A stretch of 64,000 nt of DNA from an uncultured Pseudomonas sp. (GCF_913774235.1 NZ_CAJYDW010000005.1:372001-436000), one strand, 5' to 3'. Counted from the stretch's first letter, positions 54,417-63,803 are shown. Made by a program: numbers and translations. The notes: generated by a model not told the origin, from the letters alone.

Positions 54417-54980
54417 TCAGACCGGCGCGGTGCCGGGGCGCAGGTAGGGCAGCACATGGGCGACATAGTCGGCCTTGCCCAGCTCGATGCCCTGGGCGCG
54501 CAAGATGGCGTAGGCCGTCATCACATGGAAGTAGAACTGCGGCAGCGCCCAGTCGCGGACGTACTGCTCCGCCGAGAAATCGAACACCATGCCCTGCGGC
54601 AGCGCGTGCTCTACGGGTGCTCCCTCGGCGAGGGGCGACCGCTCAGCCGCCATGCTCCGTACCACCTGGAGCGTTTCGCTGATCCTGGCCTGGGCCGTGG
54701 CGATAGACCCGGGCCGCTCGGCGGCCTGGCGTCCTTCGTCGAGCAGCACTGTCAGCGAAGATGGAAAGGCCTGGCCGTGCAGGCGTAGCAGACCTTCCTG
54801 GGCCTGGACGCAGGCAAAGCGGATCTGGGTGGCGAGGGGGAACATGTCGGGTGCCAGACGCGCTACCAGCAGCGTCTCGGCGTCGCCCTCTGGTCGCTGG
54901 GTCTGCGCCTTGCCGAGCCAGGCCGACAGGGCCTGGAGCATGTGGGTGTAGGTGGGGACGAGGATATCCGTGAAGGTCAT
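54417..54980 (-). CDS. DUF1993 family protein
   Basis: 187 aa, all-helical. DUF1993 pattern: IPTYTHMLQALSAWL-like start (ILVPTYTHMLQALSAWLGKA), LLVARLAPDMFPLATQIRFACVQAQEGLLRL (~37-67), and FYFHVMTAYAILRAQGIELGKADYVAHVLPYLRPG at the end. It resembles DinB-like four-helix proteins with possible metal-binding His residues. Function unknown. It stands 71 bases before the BPL-N gene on the same strand. Confidence 0.88.
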   Translation of the reverse strand: MTFTDILVPTYTHMLQALSAWLGKAQTQRPEGDAETLLVARLAPDMFPLATQIRFACVQAQEGLLRLHGQAFPSSLTVLLDEGRQAAERPGSIATAQARISETLQVVRSMAAERSPLAEGAPVEHALPQGMVFDFSAEQYVRDWALPQFYFHVMTAYAILRAQGIELGKADYVAHVLPYLRPGTAPV

Positions 54981-55226
54981 GGCGGTGTCCTAGGTTGTGG
55001 CGATCTCGGGCGGGCTCGGCTGGAGCAAGGTCTGATCGTACGCCTCATCCGCTACCTTCATTTGACAGCCATTGCGGGATAGGCCGCCTGGCCGGGACGT
55101 CGCGCTTGCGACCTGCCGTGGCTTGGCTAGCCTGGTCGATCCCCCCAGCCTGAACGCTCGGGTCGGGCTGTCCACGAAGATACCTCGGCGCGGATTGTCC
55201 GCCCGCGGTTCTCGCTAACGACCTGA

Positions 55227-55263
55227 ATTCAAGAATATTTCATTAGGATTCAAAGACTTGAAT
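55227..55263. promoter_or_regulatory. inverted repeat upstream of the SDR-permease genes
   Basis: ATTCAAG (55227-55233) and CTTGAAT (55257-55263) form a perfect 7-bp inverted repeat, 23 bases apart, in an AT-rich patch about 100 bases before the SDR ATG. It is a candidate operator or activator site, perhaps for the LuxR protein encoded downstream (inference). Confidence 0.4.
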
Positions 55264-55354
55264 GCCCATATATCCCCTGACATATGGACGCTCCGGTTCG
55301 CTGCCCCTTAGTTTTCCGTCCATCGGCTCAGCCTCGGACTATCAGGAAAGCACC

Positions 55355-56119
55355 ATGGGACGCCTTGCAGGAAAAGTCGCTTTGATCACCGGTGGTGCAG
55401 GCGGCTGCGGCCTTTCGGCAGCCGAACTCTTCGCCCGCGAAGGTGCCAGGGTCGCCATTCTCGACCTGCCGAGCAGCGACGGCGCCGCCGCTGCTGAACG
55501 CATCCGCGCCGCGGGCGGCAGCGCCTGCTTCGTGGCCGCGGACGTCTCCGTGGCCGACCAGGTCCACGCCGCCGTCGCTCAGGTTGAGCAGCGCTTCGGC
55601 GCGATCACCGTGCTGATGAACCATGCCGGCACCATCCATGTCGGCCCCTTCCTGGAAACCGGGGAGGACGACTGGGATCGGCTGATGGCGATCAACGTCA
55701 AGGGCATGTTTCTGGTGTCTCGCGCCGTCCTGCCGGGGATGATCGCCGCCGGGGGCGGCAGCGTGATCTGCACCTCATCGATCTCTGGCGTGGTCGGTAC
55801 ACCGATGGAGGTGCTCTATTGCACCACCAAGGGTGCCTGCCACATGTTCGCCCGGGCGCTAGCCGTGGAATTCCGCGACCGCAACATCCGCAGCAATGCC
55901 ATCTGCCCCGGCTTCATCGGCACCGCCCATGGTCGCCGCGAACTCGACCTGTTGCGCGAGCACGGTACCGAGGTATCCGACGCGACCCTGGCCGGGATGC
56001 AGGGTCGCCTCTGCGATCCGGCAGAGGTGGCGGCAGCCGCGCTGTTCCTGGCCAGCGACGATTCCAGCTTCGTCAACGGTACCCATCTGTTCGTCGATAA
56101 CGCCTACACCGCGGCCTGA
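55355..56119 (+). CDS. short-chain dehydrogenase/reductase
   Basis: 254 aa classical SDR. Cofactor loop GGAGGCG near residue 14, Asp at the end of strand 2 (ILDLPSS) favouring NAD(H), LMNHAG (~87), catalytic CTSSISG and LYCTTKG (Tyr-Lys, ~155-160), C-terminal GTHLFVDNAYTAA. The ATG (MGRLAGKVALITGG) has AGGAAAG upstream; the longer frame is not supported. It lies 102 bases before an NCS1 permease, suggesting the two handle the same imported compound. Confidence 0.92.
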   Translation: MGRLAGKVALITGGAGGCGLSAAELFAREGARVAILDLPSSDGAAAAERIRAAGGSACFVAADVSVADQVHAAVAQVEQRFGAITVLMNHAGTIHVGPFLETGEDDWDRLMAINVKGMFLVSRAVLPGMIAAGGGSVICTSSISGVVGTPMEVLYCTTKGACHMFARALAVEFRDRNIRSNAICPGFIGTAHGRRELDLLREHGTEVSDATLAGMQGRLCDPAEVAAAALFLASDDSSFVNGTHLFVDNAYTAA

Positions 56120-56221
56120 CCGCAGCGAGACCGCGCCCCCGCCCATAACAAGGCGCGGCTCCCCAGCACCTGACACTGCCAACCAAAAAACCTAGAACAC
56201 CTTGGCGAGAAGGAGCAACAC

Positions 56222-57622
56222 ATGGAAATCGAGAATCGCAGCGTCGAATTCATTCCCGAGCACGAACGCTATGGCTCGCCCAGGCGACTCTTCACCATCT
56301 GGTGCAGCGCCAACATGCAGGTCACCACCATGGTGATCGGGGCGCTGGGCGTGGTCGCCGGCCTGAACCTGGGCTGGACCTTCATCGGGCTGATCCTGGG
56401 CAACCTGATCGGCTCCGTGTTCATGGCGGCGCATTCCGCGCAGGGGCCGCACCTGGGTATCCCGCAGATGATCCAGAGTCGCGCCCAGTTCGGGGTGATC
56501 GGTGCCGGGGTGCCGCTGGCCATCGTGGTGCTGGCCTACATCCTGTTCACCGCCGCCAATGGCGTGGTGATGCGCGATTCGATCAAGGCGGTCGCGCCGG
56601 TCTCGGATAACAACGCCATCATCCTGTTCGGCGTGCTCACCCTCGTCGTCGGTTTCGTCGGCTACGAGTTGATCCACCGCATCGGTGCCTGGATGAATGC
56701 GCTCTCCAGTATCGTCTTCGCGCTGGCGGCCTATGCCGTCCTGCAGCACGGTCTGCCGAGCGGGGTCTGGGAGGTGTCGTCAGCTACCTTCAAGTTCGCG
56801 ATCTTCTGCCTGGTGGTGACCCAGGCGGCGTCCTGGACGCTGGGCTTCGGGCCCTACGTGGCCGATTACTCGCGCTACCTGCCCAGCAGCATCTCCACCC
56901 GGTCGACGTTCTGGTACAGCTACCTGGGCATCATCGTCGGCTCCACGCTGCTGATGCTGCTCGGCGCCCTGATGGCCGCCTCCGCCATGGACGTGACCAC
57001 CGATCCCGGTAGCGCCATCGCCAAGCTCTTCCCGGGCTACGAGACGCTGGTGTACTGCGTGATCATCGTCGGGGTGCTGGAATGGAACGTGATGAATCTG
57101 TACAGCTCGTACATGTCCACCACGACCATCTTCACTGGCTTCAACGGCAAGGTGCGAATCAGTCTGCTGACCAAGTTCGTCATCATGGCCATCGTCGCGG
57201 CCATCGTGACCTGGATCGCTATCGCTGCCCAATACAACTTCAGCGCCTACTTCAGCGACATCCTGATCGGCCAGGTCTATGTGCTGGTGCCCTGGAGCGC
57301 CATTAACCTTGCGGACTACTACTGGATCCGCAAGGGCCGCTACAGCGTGGCGGCCATGTACGACGTCAATGGCATCTACGGCAAGGTCAACTGGAATACC
57401 CTGTCGATCTACGCTATCGCCGTGGTGGTGCAGATCCCCTTCATGGAACTGTCCTTCTACAAGGGGCCGATCGCCGCCCTCGTCGGTACGGACATCTCCT
57501 GGCTGCCCGCGCTCGTCGTGCCCGCGGTGCTGTACTACGTCGCGAATCGTCACAAGCAGCTGCATTTGACCCCCTTCGCCAGCGTCCAGCAGATGTCCAT
57601 GACCGCTCTGGAGCGCGCCTGA
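56222..57622 (+). CDS. NCS1-family purine/cytosine-type permease
   Basis: 466 aa, twelve membrane helices. NCS1 marks: RRLFTIWCSANMQVTTMVIGALGV (TM1), GNLIGSVFMAAHSAQGPHLGIPQMIQSRAQFGVIGA (TM2-3) and SWTLGFGPYVADYSRYLP (TM6 region). Cation-coupled importer of a nucleobase or related ring compound. GAAGGAG lies about 8 bases before the ATG. Clustered with an SDR and a LuxR-type regulator. Confidence 0.93.
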   Translation: MEIENRSVEFIPEHERYGSPRRLFTIWCSANMQVTTMVIGALGVVAGLNLGWTFIGLILGNLIGSVFMAAHSAQGPHLGIPQMIQSRAQFGVIGAGVPLAIVVLAYILFTAANGVVMRDSIKAVAPVSDNNAIILFGVLTLVVGFVGYELIHRIGAWMNALSSIVFALAAYAVLQHGLPSGVWEVSSATFKFAIFCLVVTQAASWTLGFGPYVADYSRYLPSSISTRSTFWYSYLGIIVGSTLLMLLGALMAASAMDVTTDPGSAIAKLFPGYETLVYCVIIVGVLEWNVMNLYSSYMSTTTIFTGFNGKVRISLLTKFVIMAIVAAIVTWIAIAAQYNFSAYFSDILIGQVYVLVPWSAINLADYYWIRKGRYSVAAMYDVNGIYGKVNWNTLSIYAIAVVVQIPFMELSFYKGPIAALVGTDISWLPALVVPAVLYYVANRHKQLHLTPFASVQQMSMTALERA

Positions 57623-57801
57623 GCCGGATGGCGAGGCCAGCCCGGAGCGTTGCCGCTGCTTTCCCAGGCGCCACTACCGGGGCAGGCGGGATCAGCCCGG
57701 TAAGTGCCTGGATGCATCGTCGCGGACGCCGTTCGATTGAACGGCGCCCCACCCTGCGGGCAAGGCCGCGGCGCTCCCTTGGAACGCAGCGGGGAGGGGA
57801 T

Positions 57802-57843
57802 GCCAGGCGAGTCTCCCCCTGGGCGCCTGGCTGGCACGTTTTT
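57802..57843 (+). terminator. possible terminator after the NCS1 permease
   Basis: GCCAGGCG (57802-57809) and CGCCTGGC (57824-57831) form an 8-bp perfect stem; TTTTT follows 7 bases later. The gap to the T-run makes it a weaker Rho-independent terminator. Confidence 0.45.
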
Positions 57844-57958
57844 GGTATGTTGCAGGGCTCCAACCCAGGCGGCTCGCTGGGACGAAGGGTGAGACCCGTC
57901 GCCCGAGAGCGGCATGAGCGCGCTCGTCCTCCCGGCGCCCTCGCACCGGAGTGCCCTG

Positions 57959-58756
57959 ATGAATACGCAAGACGTTGCGACCCTGGCGCGGCTGATCGCT
58001 GCCATCGGCAGTGCCGACCTGGGGCCAGCCCTCTGTGACCTGTTCGATGGCAGGGTCCGCTATGACATGAGCTGTCTCTACCTGTTCCGCTTCGACCAGC
58101 CGGCCGAGCTGCTGCACGATGGCTACCAGGGGCAGGTCGCCGCGCGCACCCTGGACGCCTACAGCCGGGGTGGCTACCTGCTCGATCCTTTCTACGTCGC
58201 CAGCATGAATCGCCATCCCGGCGGCCTGTGGCGGATGAGCGAGTTGGCCCCGGACAGTTTCTTCTCCTCGGGCTTCGCCATCTCGCCCGACCTTCACCCC
58301 TGCGTCTCCTCCACCCATGGCACCCAGATCGATGAGATCGGCTACATCATCCACCTGCGGGCGCGCACCGCCTTGGTGTTCACCCTGATGAAGGCGCAGG
58401 AACATGGCGCCTTTGACGACATCGAGGTTGCCTACCTGCACCGGCTGACGCCCCTGATCAGCGCCGCCCTGGAGCAGCACGGCCGCCAGTTGCCACGCCA
58501 GCTGGAGCCCGCGGGCGCGGACAGCCAGCTGGAAAGCGCCTTTGTCGGCGCTCTGGGACAACTGACCGAGGCCCAACGCTATATCGCCAAGCTATTGCTA
58601 CAGGGCCACAGCACCGCCTCCATCGCCCGCCAGCTGGGTATTTCCGAGGGAACGGTGAAGGTGCACAAGCACAACCTCTACCAGCGTCTGGAAATCTCCA
58701 GCCATGCCGAGTTGTTCCGGCTGTTCATCGGCTATATCGCCCAGACCGGGCGCTAG
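57959..58756 (+). CDS. LuxR-family transcriptional regulator
   Basis: 265 aa. C-terminal LuxR/GerE helix-turn-helix: LTEAQRYIAKLLLQGHSTASIARQLGISEGTVKVHKHNLYQRLEISSHAELF (~200-255). The N-terminal ~190 residues (RYDMSCLYLFRFDQPAELLHDGY, DPFYVASMNRHPGGLWRMSELAP) form a GAF-like sensor rather than the acyl-homoserine-lactone domain; the AHL-binding Trp/Tyr/Asp set is not evident. No receiver domain. The ATG with CCGGAG upstream is preferred to one 15 codons earlier. Probably activates the SDR-permease genes. Confidence 0.87.
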   Translation: MNTQDVATLARLIAAIGSADLGPALCDLFDGRVRYDMSCLYLFRFDQPAELLHDGYQGQVAARTLDAYSRGGYLLDPFYVASMNRHPGGLWRMSELAPDSFFSSGFAISPDLHPCVSSTHGTQIDEIGYIIHLRARTALVFTLMKAQEHGAFDDIEVAYLHRLTPLISAALEQHGRQLPRQLEPAGADSQLESAFVGALGQLTEAQRYIAKLLLQGHSTASIARQLGISEGTVKVHKHNLYQRLEISSHAELFRLFIGYIAQTGR

Positions 58757-58900
58757 TGGGGTGGTGCAGGCGTAGGCGCGGGATTTCCTGGCGCGGCGTG
58801 GCGACAGCGCCTAGACGCGCCGCCACCCTCGTACGGTCTATTTCCGCAAGACCGCACCTGCCCGCCATAGCTGCGAGAAGGTCCGCAGGCCGGCAGTCCG

Positions 58901-60916
58901 TCAGTGGCTATAGCCCGTCGGCTTGTTGCGGATGGTCTTGAGCAGGTCTTCCGGGCTGATGCTGGCGAGTGCCTTGGCCGCGGCCTGGCTGCCCGGCAGC
59001 GGCAGGTCGAGGATGTGGCCCTTCATCTTGCCGACCACGTGCATCTCGCAGGGCTTGCAATCGAACTTCAGGGTCAGCACCTCGTCGCCGTGGACCAGCT
59101 GCATGGGCGCGACCTTGGTGCGCACGCCGGTGACGCCCTTGGCCTGCTTGGGGCAGAGGTTGAAGGAGAAGCGCAGGCAGTGCTTGGTGATCATCACCGG
59201 CACCTCGCCCAGTTCTTCGTGGGCCTCGTAGGCGGCGTCGATCAGCTGCACGCCGTGGCGATGATAGAAGTCGCGAGCCTTCTGGTTGTAGACGTTGTAG
59301 AGGAACGACAGGTGCGCCTCGGGGTAGACCGGCGGCGGAGTGGTCTCGGCCTTGCGCCGGCCGCGCGGGTGGGCGGCAACGCGGGCGGCGGTCAGTTGCT
59401 CGATGGCCTCGCGACGCAGTGCCTTGAGCTGCGAATTAGGTACGAAGAAGGCCTGGGGCGCATCCAGGGCCACGTCCAGGGCGTGGTATTCGGTGGTGCC
59501 GAGCTGGGTCAGCAGATCGCGCAGGCCCTCCAGCGCCTGTTCCGGCTTGTTGGCCACACCGAAGGGACCGTCCAGGGCGACGGTCACGCTCACACCTTCT
59601 TCACTGATGGCGGTCAGGCGCAGATGCTCTTCACGCAGTTCGGCCTGCCAGCGCACGCCGATGCGGCGCTCGGCGCTGGTCTTGAGCAGCGCCTGCTGCC
59701 AGTTGTGGTCCAGGTTGCGCGACAGCGGGTGATTGGGTCTCAGGCGGAACAGCCCCTCGGGCATCTCGTTGGGCTCGACGCGATAGCGATAGCGCTTCTC
59801 GCCGTCCTCCTCGAATTCACCCTTGAGCTCGGCGACATTGGCGCGGAAGCCCACCACCTCGCGCTTGACCAGCACATTGAGGCCGTCGCCATTGGACAGC
59901 GGCTCCTGGGTGACGGCAATGAAGTCGCGCTTATTGACCTTTTCCACTTGACCCACCGGCAGCCCGGTAAAGGTCGGCGAATCGAAGGCGCCGATGTCCA
60001 CCTTGCGCTCGGTGACGAAGTAGTCGGTGCTGCCGCGGTGGAAGGTCTTGTCCGGATCGGGCACGAAGAAGTGCGCGGTGTGGCCACTGGAGGCGCGCGC
60101 CAGGTCGCTGCGGTCTTCGAGGATCTCGTCGAGCAGCTGGCGATAGTAGGCGGTGATGTTCTTCACGTAGCCCACATCCTTGTAGCGCCCCTCGATCTTG
60201 AAGGAACGCACCCCGGCCTCGACCAGAGCGCGCAGGTTGGCGCTCTGGTTGTTGTCCTTCATCGACAGCAGGTGTTTCTCGTAGGCGATCACCCCGCCTT
60301 TTTCGTCCTTGAGGGTATAGGGCAGGCGGCAGGCCTGGGAACAGTCGCCACGGTTGGCGCTGCGGCCGGTCTGGGCGTGGGAGATGTTGCACTGGCCGGA
60401 AAAGGCCACGCACAGGGCGCCATGGATGAAGAATTCGATGGCCGCCTCGGTCTCGGCGGCGATGGCTGCAATTTCCTTGAGGTTCAGCTCGCGAGCGAGC
60501 ACCAGCTGGGAAAAGCCGGCCTGGTCGAGAAACTTGGCCCGCCCCAGGGTGCGAATGTCGGTCTGAGTACTGGCGTGCAACTCGATGGGCGGAATATCCA
60601 GCTCCAGTACACCCATGTCCTGCACGATCAGCGCATCCACGCCCGCGTCGTACAGCTGGTGGATGAGCTTGCGCGCCGGCTCCAGCTCGTCGTCATGCAG
60701 GATGGTGTTAATGGTGGTGAACACCCGCGCGTGGTAGCGGCGAGCGAACTTAACCAGCTCGGCGATCTCGCTGACCTCATTGCAGGCATTGTGCCGCGCG
60801 CCAAAGCTCGGCCCACCGATATAGACGGCATCCGCCCCATGCAGGATGGCCTCCCGCGCGATACCGACATCGCGGGCAGGGCTGAGCAATTCCAGATGGT
60901 GCTTGGGCAGGGACAT
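58901..60916 (-). CDS. rlhA: U32-family protein, RlhA-type 23S rRNA C2501 hydroxylation enzyme
   Basis: 671 aa. N-terminal TIM barrel of peptidase family U32: HHLELLSPARDVGIAREAILHGADAVYIGGPSFGARHNA, then ELHASTQTDIRTLGRAKFL, the U32 signature EFFIHGALCVAFSGQCNISH with SANRGDCSQACRLPY cysteines (~165-200), KIEGRYKDVGYVKNITAYYR. The long C-terminal extension (CPKQAKG...FDCKPCEMHV) holds further Cys. Length matches YdcP/RlhA (~650) rather than TrhP (~450). The four conserved Cys probably bind an iron-sulfur cluster. No operon partner. Confidence 0.88.
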   Translation of the reverse strand: MSLPKHHLELLSPARDVGIAREAILHGADAVYIGGPSFGARHNACNEVSEIAELVKFARRYHARVFTTINTILHDDELEPARKLIHQLYDAGVDALIVQDMGVLELDIPPIELHASTQTDIRTLGRAKFLDQAGFSQLVLARELNLKEIAAIAAETEAAIEFFIHGALCVAFSGQCNISHAQTGRSANRGDCSQACRLPYTLKDEKGGVIAYEKHLLSMKDNNQSANLRALVEAGVRSFKIEGRYKDVGYVKNITAYYRQLLDEILEDRSDLARASSGHTAHFFVPDPDKTFHRGSTDYFVTERKVDIGAFDSPTFTGLPVGQVEKVNKRDFIAVTQEPLSNGDGLNVLVKREVVGFRANVAELKGEFEEDGEKRYRYRVEPNEMPEGLFRLRPNHPLSRNLDHNWQQALLKTSAERRIGVRWQAELREEHLRLTAISEEGVSVTVALDGPFGVANKPEQALEGLRDLLTQLGTTEYHALDVALDAPQAFFVPNSQLKALRREAIEQLTAARVAAHPRGRRKAETTPPPVYPEAHLSFLYNVYNQKARDFYHRHGVQLIDAAYEAHEELGEVPVMITKHCLRFSFNLCPKQAKGVTGVRTKVAPMQLVHGDEVLTLKFDCKPCEMHVVGKMKGHILDLPLPGSQAAAKALASISPEDLLKTIRNKPTGYSH

Positions 60917-61007
60917 GGCGGTTCTTCTCGATCAGGCGTGGCACGGCAGGGTGGGTATTGTAGCTGGGGAGGAGGGCATCATTGAATGCATTTTCAGTAC
61001 TGATTAG

Positions 61008-61150
61008 GTTTTGTACAAAATCGCTTGCGTTCGATGATGCTTCGTTGAAAAGCGCCTAAATTGGCAGCCCGTTGATCTATCATTCGTAAGCTTCATTTCC
61101 TAAGTATTTTCGCCGCGCCTGATCCTCGCGCGATGACTTTCGTACAGAAC
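61008..61150. mobile_element. 143-bp decayed IS5-like element at the island boundary
   Basis: GTTTTGTACAAAA (61008-61020) and TTTCGTACAGAAC (61138-61150) are inverted repeats matching at 11 of 13 positions. Its left end (…TCGCTTGCG) is related to the rightmost end of the 46-bp relic at 49635, read in reverse. No transposase frame remains. A clean target duplication is not visible (TTAG before, CTGA after). It lies exactly where GC content drops. Confidence 0.65.
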
Positions 61151-61238
61151 CTGACATAAAGTAGCAGGCTGCTCTCGGTACAGCTTACTGTTTGATCTAG
61201 TAGGTTTAAAAATAACAAATAATAAATATTTAGCGCCC

Positions 61239-63803
61239 ATGCCTGTTTTTGCTATCTTCTATATGCGCAAAAGTGATGTGCAGTTTGATAATGTTTTTAT
61301 GGATGGAATGGTTTTATCTTATTTAAGAGGTGTGTTTATGAGAGGTGAACTTGAAAAAATAGCTTCATTGTTTAGTAGTGTGGAAAGTTTTGGCTTTTCT
61401 GAGTTTAAAGAAATTATTGAATTGTTGAAAAGATTTTTTTTGAAGCTTAATTCGCTAGAGATAGAAGATTTTAGGTCTTCCCATTTCGAGCTCTCACAGT
61501 TGGCGCATTTGCAAGGGCATCATTGCCTGCCGTTTTTTTGTAATATTATAAAGAACGGGATTCATGATTTTATAAAAATACCTGCTTTTCCAGCGGCAAG
61601 CAGTTTGGAAACAGATCTAAGTCATAATGATTTTTTTGAATTGTTCAAACGTTGCATGTTGGCTCAGTCAGCAAATGGAATCAGGGTGCTTGATTATAAA
61701 GTTCCAGACTTAAGCCCTTGGACATCAAGCCAGGTTCTGCCAAAAGTTGTGGAAATGCTAGAGTATCTTGCCATTAACCCGCTTGAGGAAAGCTGCTTGC
61801 CCGGCGATCTTGCGAGCGTGGGAAACTGCTTAGGAATGTCTCGCGAGCTTAGCCGACAAAATGGTGTGCTGCATGAGACATATATACAGTTCGAAGCAAT
61901 ACTTGAGAGACTTGCTCGTGACGGCTACCATCAAATAGCTCGCGATTATGCAGAGGAAGCGATAGTTTGTGCGGTATCGGATGGTTGCCCTGAATACGGA
62001 CACTATTGCCGCTTTTCTTTAGCATCTTTACAGCAGAATCCTATTGATGCATCTATCCATGGGGGGCTATTGTTGGCAAGTCTTAGCTTGAAGGATAGCA
62101 TTCCGCAAGATTTTCAATATAGAGTTTTAAGTGCGCTATTTACTTTTTTTAGAAATATACATGATTGCGATACGGCGGATAGTTTGTATGAAATGATCAT
62201 GTCCCTTGAATACATTGGGCCCTATAATAGGCAAAAAACACATACAGCGTATCTTAATTTGCTATTAATGAGCGATTCAGAAAAGGCTCTATATGCAGCA
62301 AATGACTTCGCTACAGAGAATCTGGAAGAAATATTACGATTTGGCGATGCATCAGCGGTGCCTTGGCTTGCGATCATCAGTAGCCTAAAGTTTTTACATC
62401 CACAGCAGTTTCATACGAAGCTTGGTTTGGTTTCTCTAGAAAGTCACATTGAATCAGTTTTGTCCGAAAATCAAATAGAAAGTATCCGTGATGCAATTTT
62501 GCCTCGGCGAGGCAGCACTAAAAAAATGATAATAGATGCGCTCGATAAGTTGCATTTAACGAGAAACGGGAATGATCATATTTATGAGGTAAACAGGTTG
62601 CAATTTAGTGCTGCAAGGCTATTAGAAAGCTCCCTAGAAATCGGCGACATTGAGGGGGTTGTGCTCGCACATCGTGTTATGTCGGACGGTAGTTTGGCAT
62701 TTGAGTTAAACAGCCTGGGCGAAAGGAAAATAATTCGAAGCGATGACGTTGGTCTAAATGGATTTAAAGGAAGAAATGAAAAGTATTTTGAGATGGTTTG
62801 TAGGGAGTTATTATTGTGCGATAAGTATCGCTATGTTTGGTTGGGTTTTGATGGCGAAAAGCTATATTATTTAATTTGTGAAGATGGTCAATTTTTACCC
62901 TGCGGGATTGTTCCTAATATTTCCAAAGCACAGGTTTTTGTTTGGCTTGAAAAGGATTTGCCTAAATTGGGTTTTAACGACAGTCCGATTACGACAGGGC
63001 CTTTAATAACACGTGAAGATATTTGGCTAGAAGAAAGCAAGTCTATACGAAAAAATCTTCCTAAATTGTATTTACCAGAAAGTAAAAAAAACACGATTGT
63101 TTTTTGTGACATAGAAATGTCTTGTTTTCCACATAATTTTATTAGTGAGCCAAATGACGGTGAAATTAGTCGAATCATCTGTAACCCTCTGTCGCTAGAT
63201 AATTATCTGCGTTACAAGCCATTGCATATAGATGTATCGGAAGTTTCTATTTGGGCGCCTATTGAGGCCGATGATACTGCTATTTTGTTGGCTCATGGTC
63301 GTTTGATTAGTTGCATGGCTGAGTATAAATTAATTTTGTCAGAAAGCATGGTTCCCAATTTTGAGCGTCAAACAGATATTAAAGCATTTATTTGTCATGG
63401 AGGTAGATCCAAGAATGGTGGATTTACAGGGTTATATCCAAGTGACGATAAAAAATATATTTCATCCTCTATCCTAGGTAGCGGTAAGGTGGCTGTACTA
63501 TTTATTTGTCATGGTGGGCACGTCAATTCTGACGTTTACGCTAGAAGTTTCCAGGCCTTAGCAAAGAATCTACTATCGGCAGGTTACGAGGCAGTTATTG
63601 CGCCGTCTTGGAGTCTGAATGTTGTAATTCCAGGGCCTTGGATGACGGCGTTTATTGGTTTTTTGACGTTGGGGGGTAATATTGTAGATGCTAGTCTGTA
63701 TGCTAATAATAGGATCAAGAGCATATATCCAGTCGAAAGTGCTTGGGCTGCGATGCATGTGTTCGGTAATCCTCATGTTTATGGGAAAAGTTTAGAAGAC
63801 TAA
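61239..63803 (+). CDS. large protein with C-terminal CHAT (caspase-like) protease domain
   Basis: 854 aa, in strikingly AT-rich DNA. The last ~150 residues read as a CHAT cysteine protease: first catalytic motif AFICHGG with His720, then TGLYPSDDKKYISSSIL, second motif VAVLFICHGG with Cys757, then ARSFQALAKNLLSAGYEAVIAPSWSLNVVIPGPWMTAFIGFLTLGGNIVDASLYANN, the usual post-Cys helix and 'W' strand. The N-terminal ~650 residues are mostly helical with a beta-rich stretch (~480-580, YRYVWLGFDGEKLYYLICEDG) and match nothing I recognise; no membrane segment. The start is uncertain: the ATG at 61338 (MRGELEKIASLF) has a much better ribosome site (AAGAGGTG) than 61239. CHAT proteases commonly act in anti-phage or programmed-death systems; that role is inference here. 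Confidence 0.78.
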   Translation: MPVFAIFYMRKSDVQFDNVFMDGMVLSYLRGVFMRGELEKIASLFSSVESFGFSEFKEIIELLKRFFLKLNSLEIEDFRSSHFELSQLAHLQGHHCLPFFCNIIKNGIHDFIKIPAFPAASSLETDLSHNDFFELFKRCMLAQSANGIRVLDYKVPDLSPWTSSQVLPKVVEMLEYLAINPLEESCLPGDLASVGNCLGMSRELSRQNGVLHETYIQFEAILERLARDGYHQIARDYAEEAIVCAVSDGCPEYGHYCRFSLASLQQNPIDASIHGGLLLASLSLKDSIPQDFQYRVLSALFTFFRNIHDCDTADSLYEMIMSLEYIGPYNRQKTHTAYLNLLLMSDSEKALYAANDFATENLEEILRFGDASAVPWLAIISSLKFLHPQQFHTKLGLVSLESHIESVLSENQIESIRDAILPRRGSTKKMIIDALDKLHLTRNGNDHIYEVNRLQFSAARLLESSLEIGDIEGVVLAHRVMSDGSLAFELNSLGERKIIRSDDVGLNGFKGRNEKYFEMVCRELLLCDKYRYVWLGFDGEKLYYLICEDGQFLPCGIVPNISKAQVFVWLEKDLPKLGFNDSPITTGPLITREDIWLEESKSIRKNLPKLYLPESKKNTIVFCDIEMSCFPHNFISEPNDGEISRIICNPLSLDNYLRYKPLHIDVSEVSIWAPIEADDTAILLAHGRLISCMAEYKLILSESMVPNFERQTDIKAFICHGGRSKNGGFTGLYPSDDKKYISSSILGSGKVAVLFICHGGHVNSDVYARSFQALAKNLLSAGYEAVIAPSWSLNVVIPGPWMTAFIGFLTLGGNIVDASLYANNRIKSIYPVESAWAAMHVFGNPHVYGKSLED

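Noticed and set aside
58904-60985. 693-aa plus-strand open frame opposite rlhA
   Set aside because: It mirrors the codon structure of rlhA (high third-position GC); composition is Gly/Val/His/Gln-rich with no recognisable domain.
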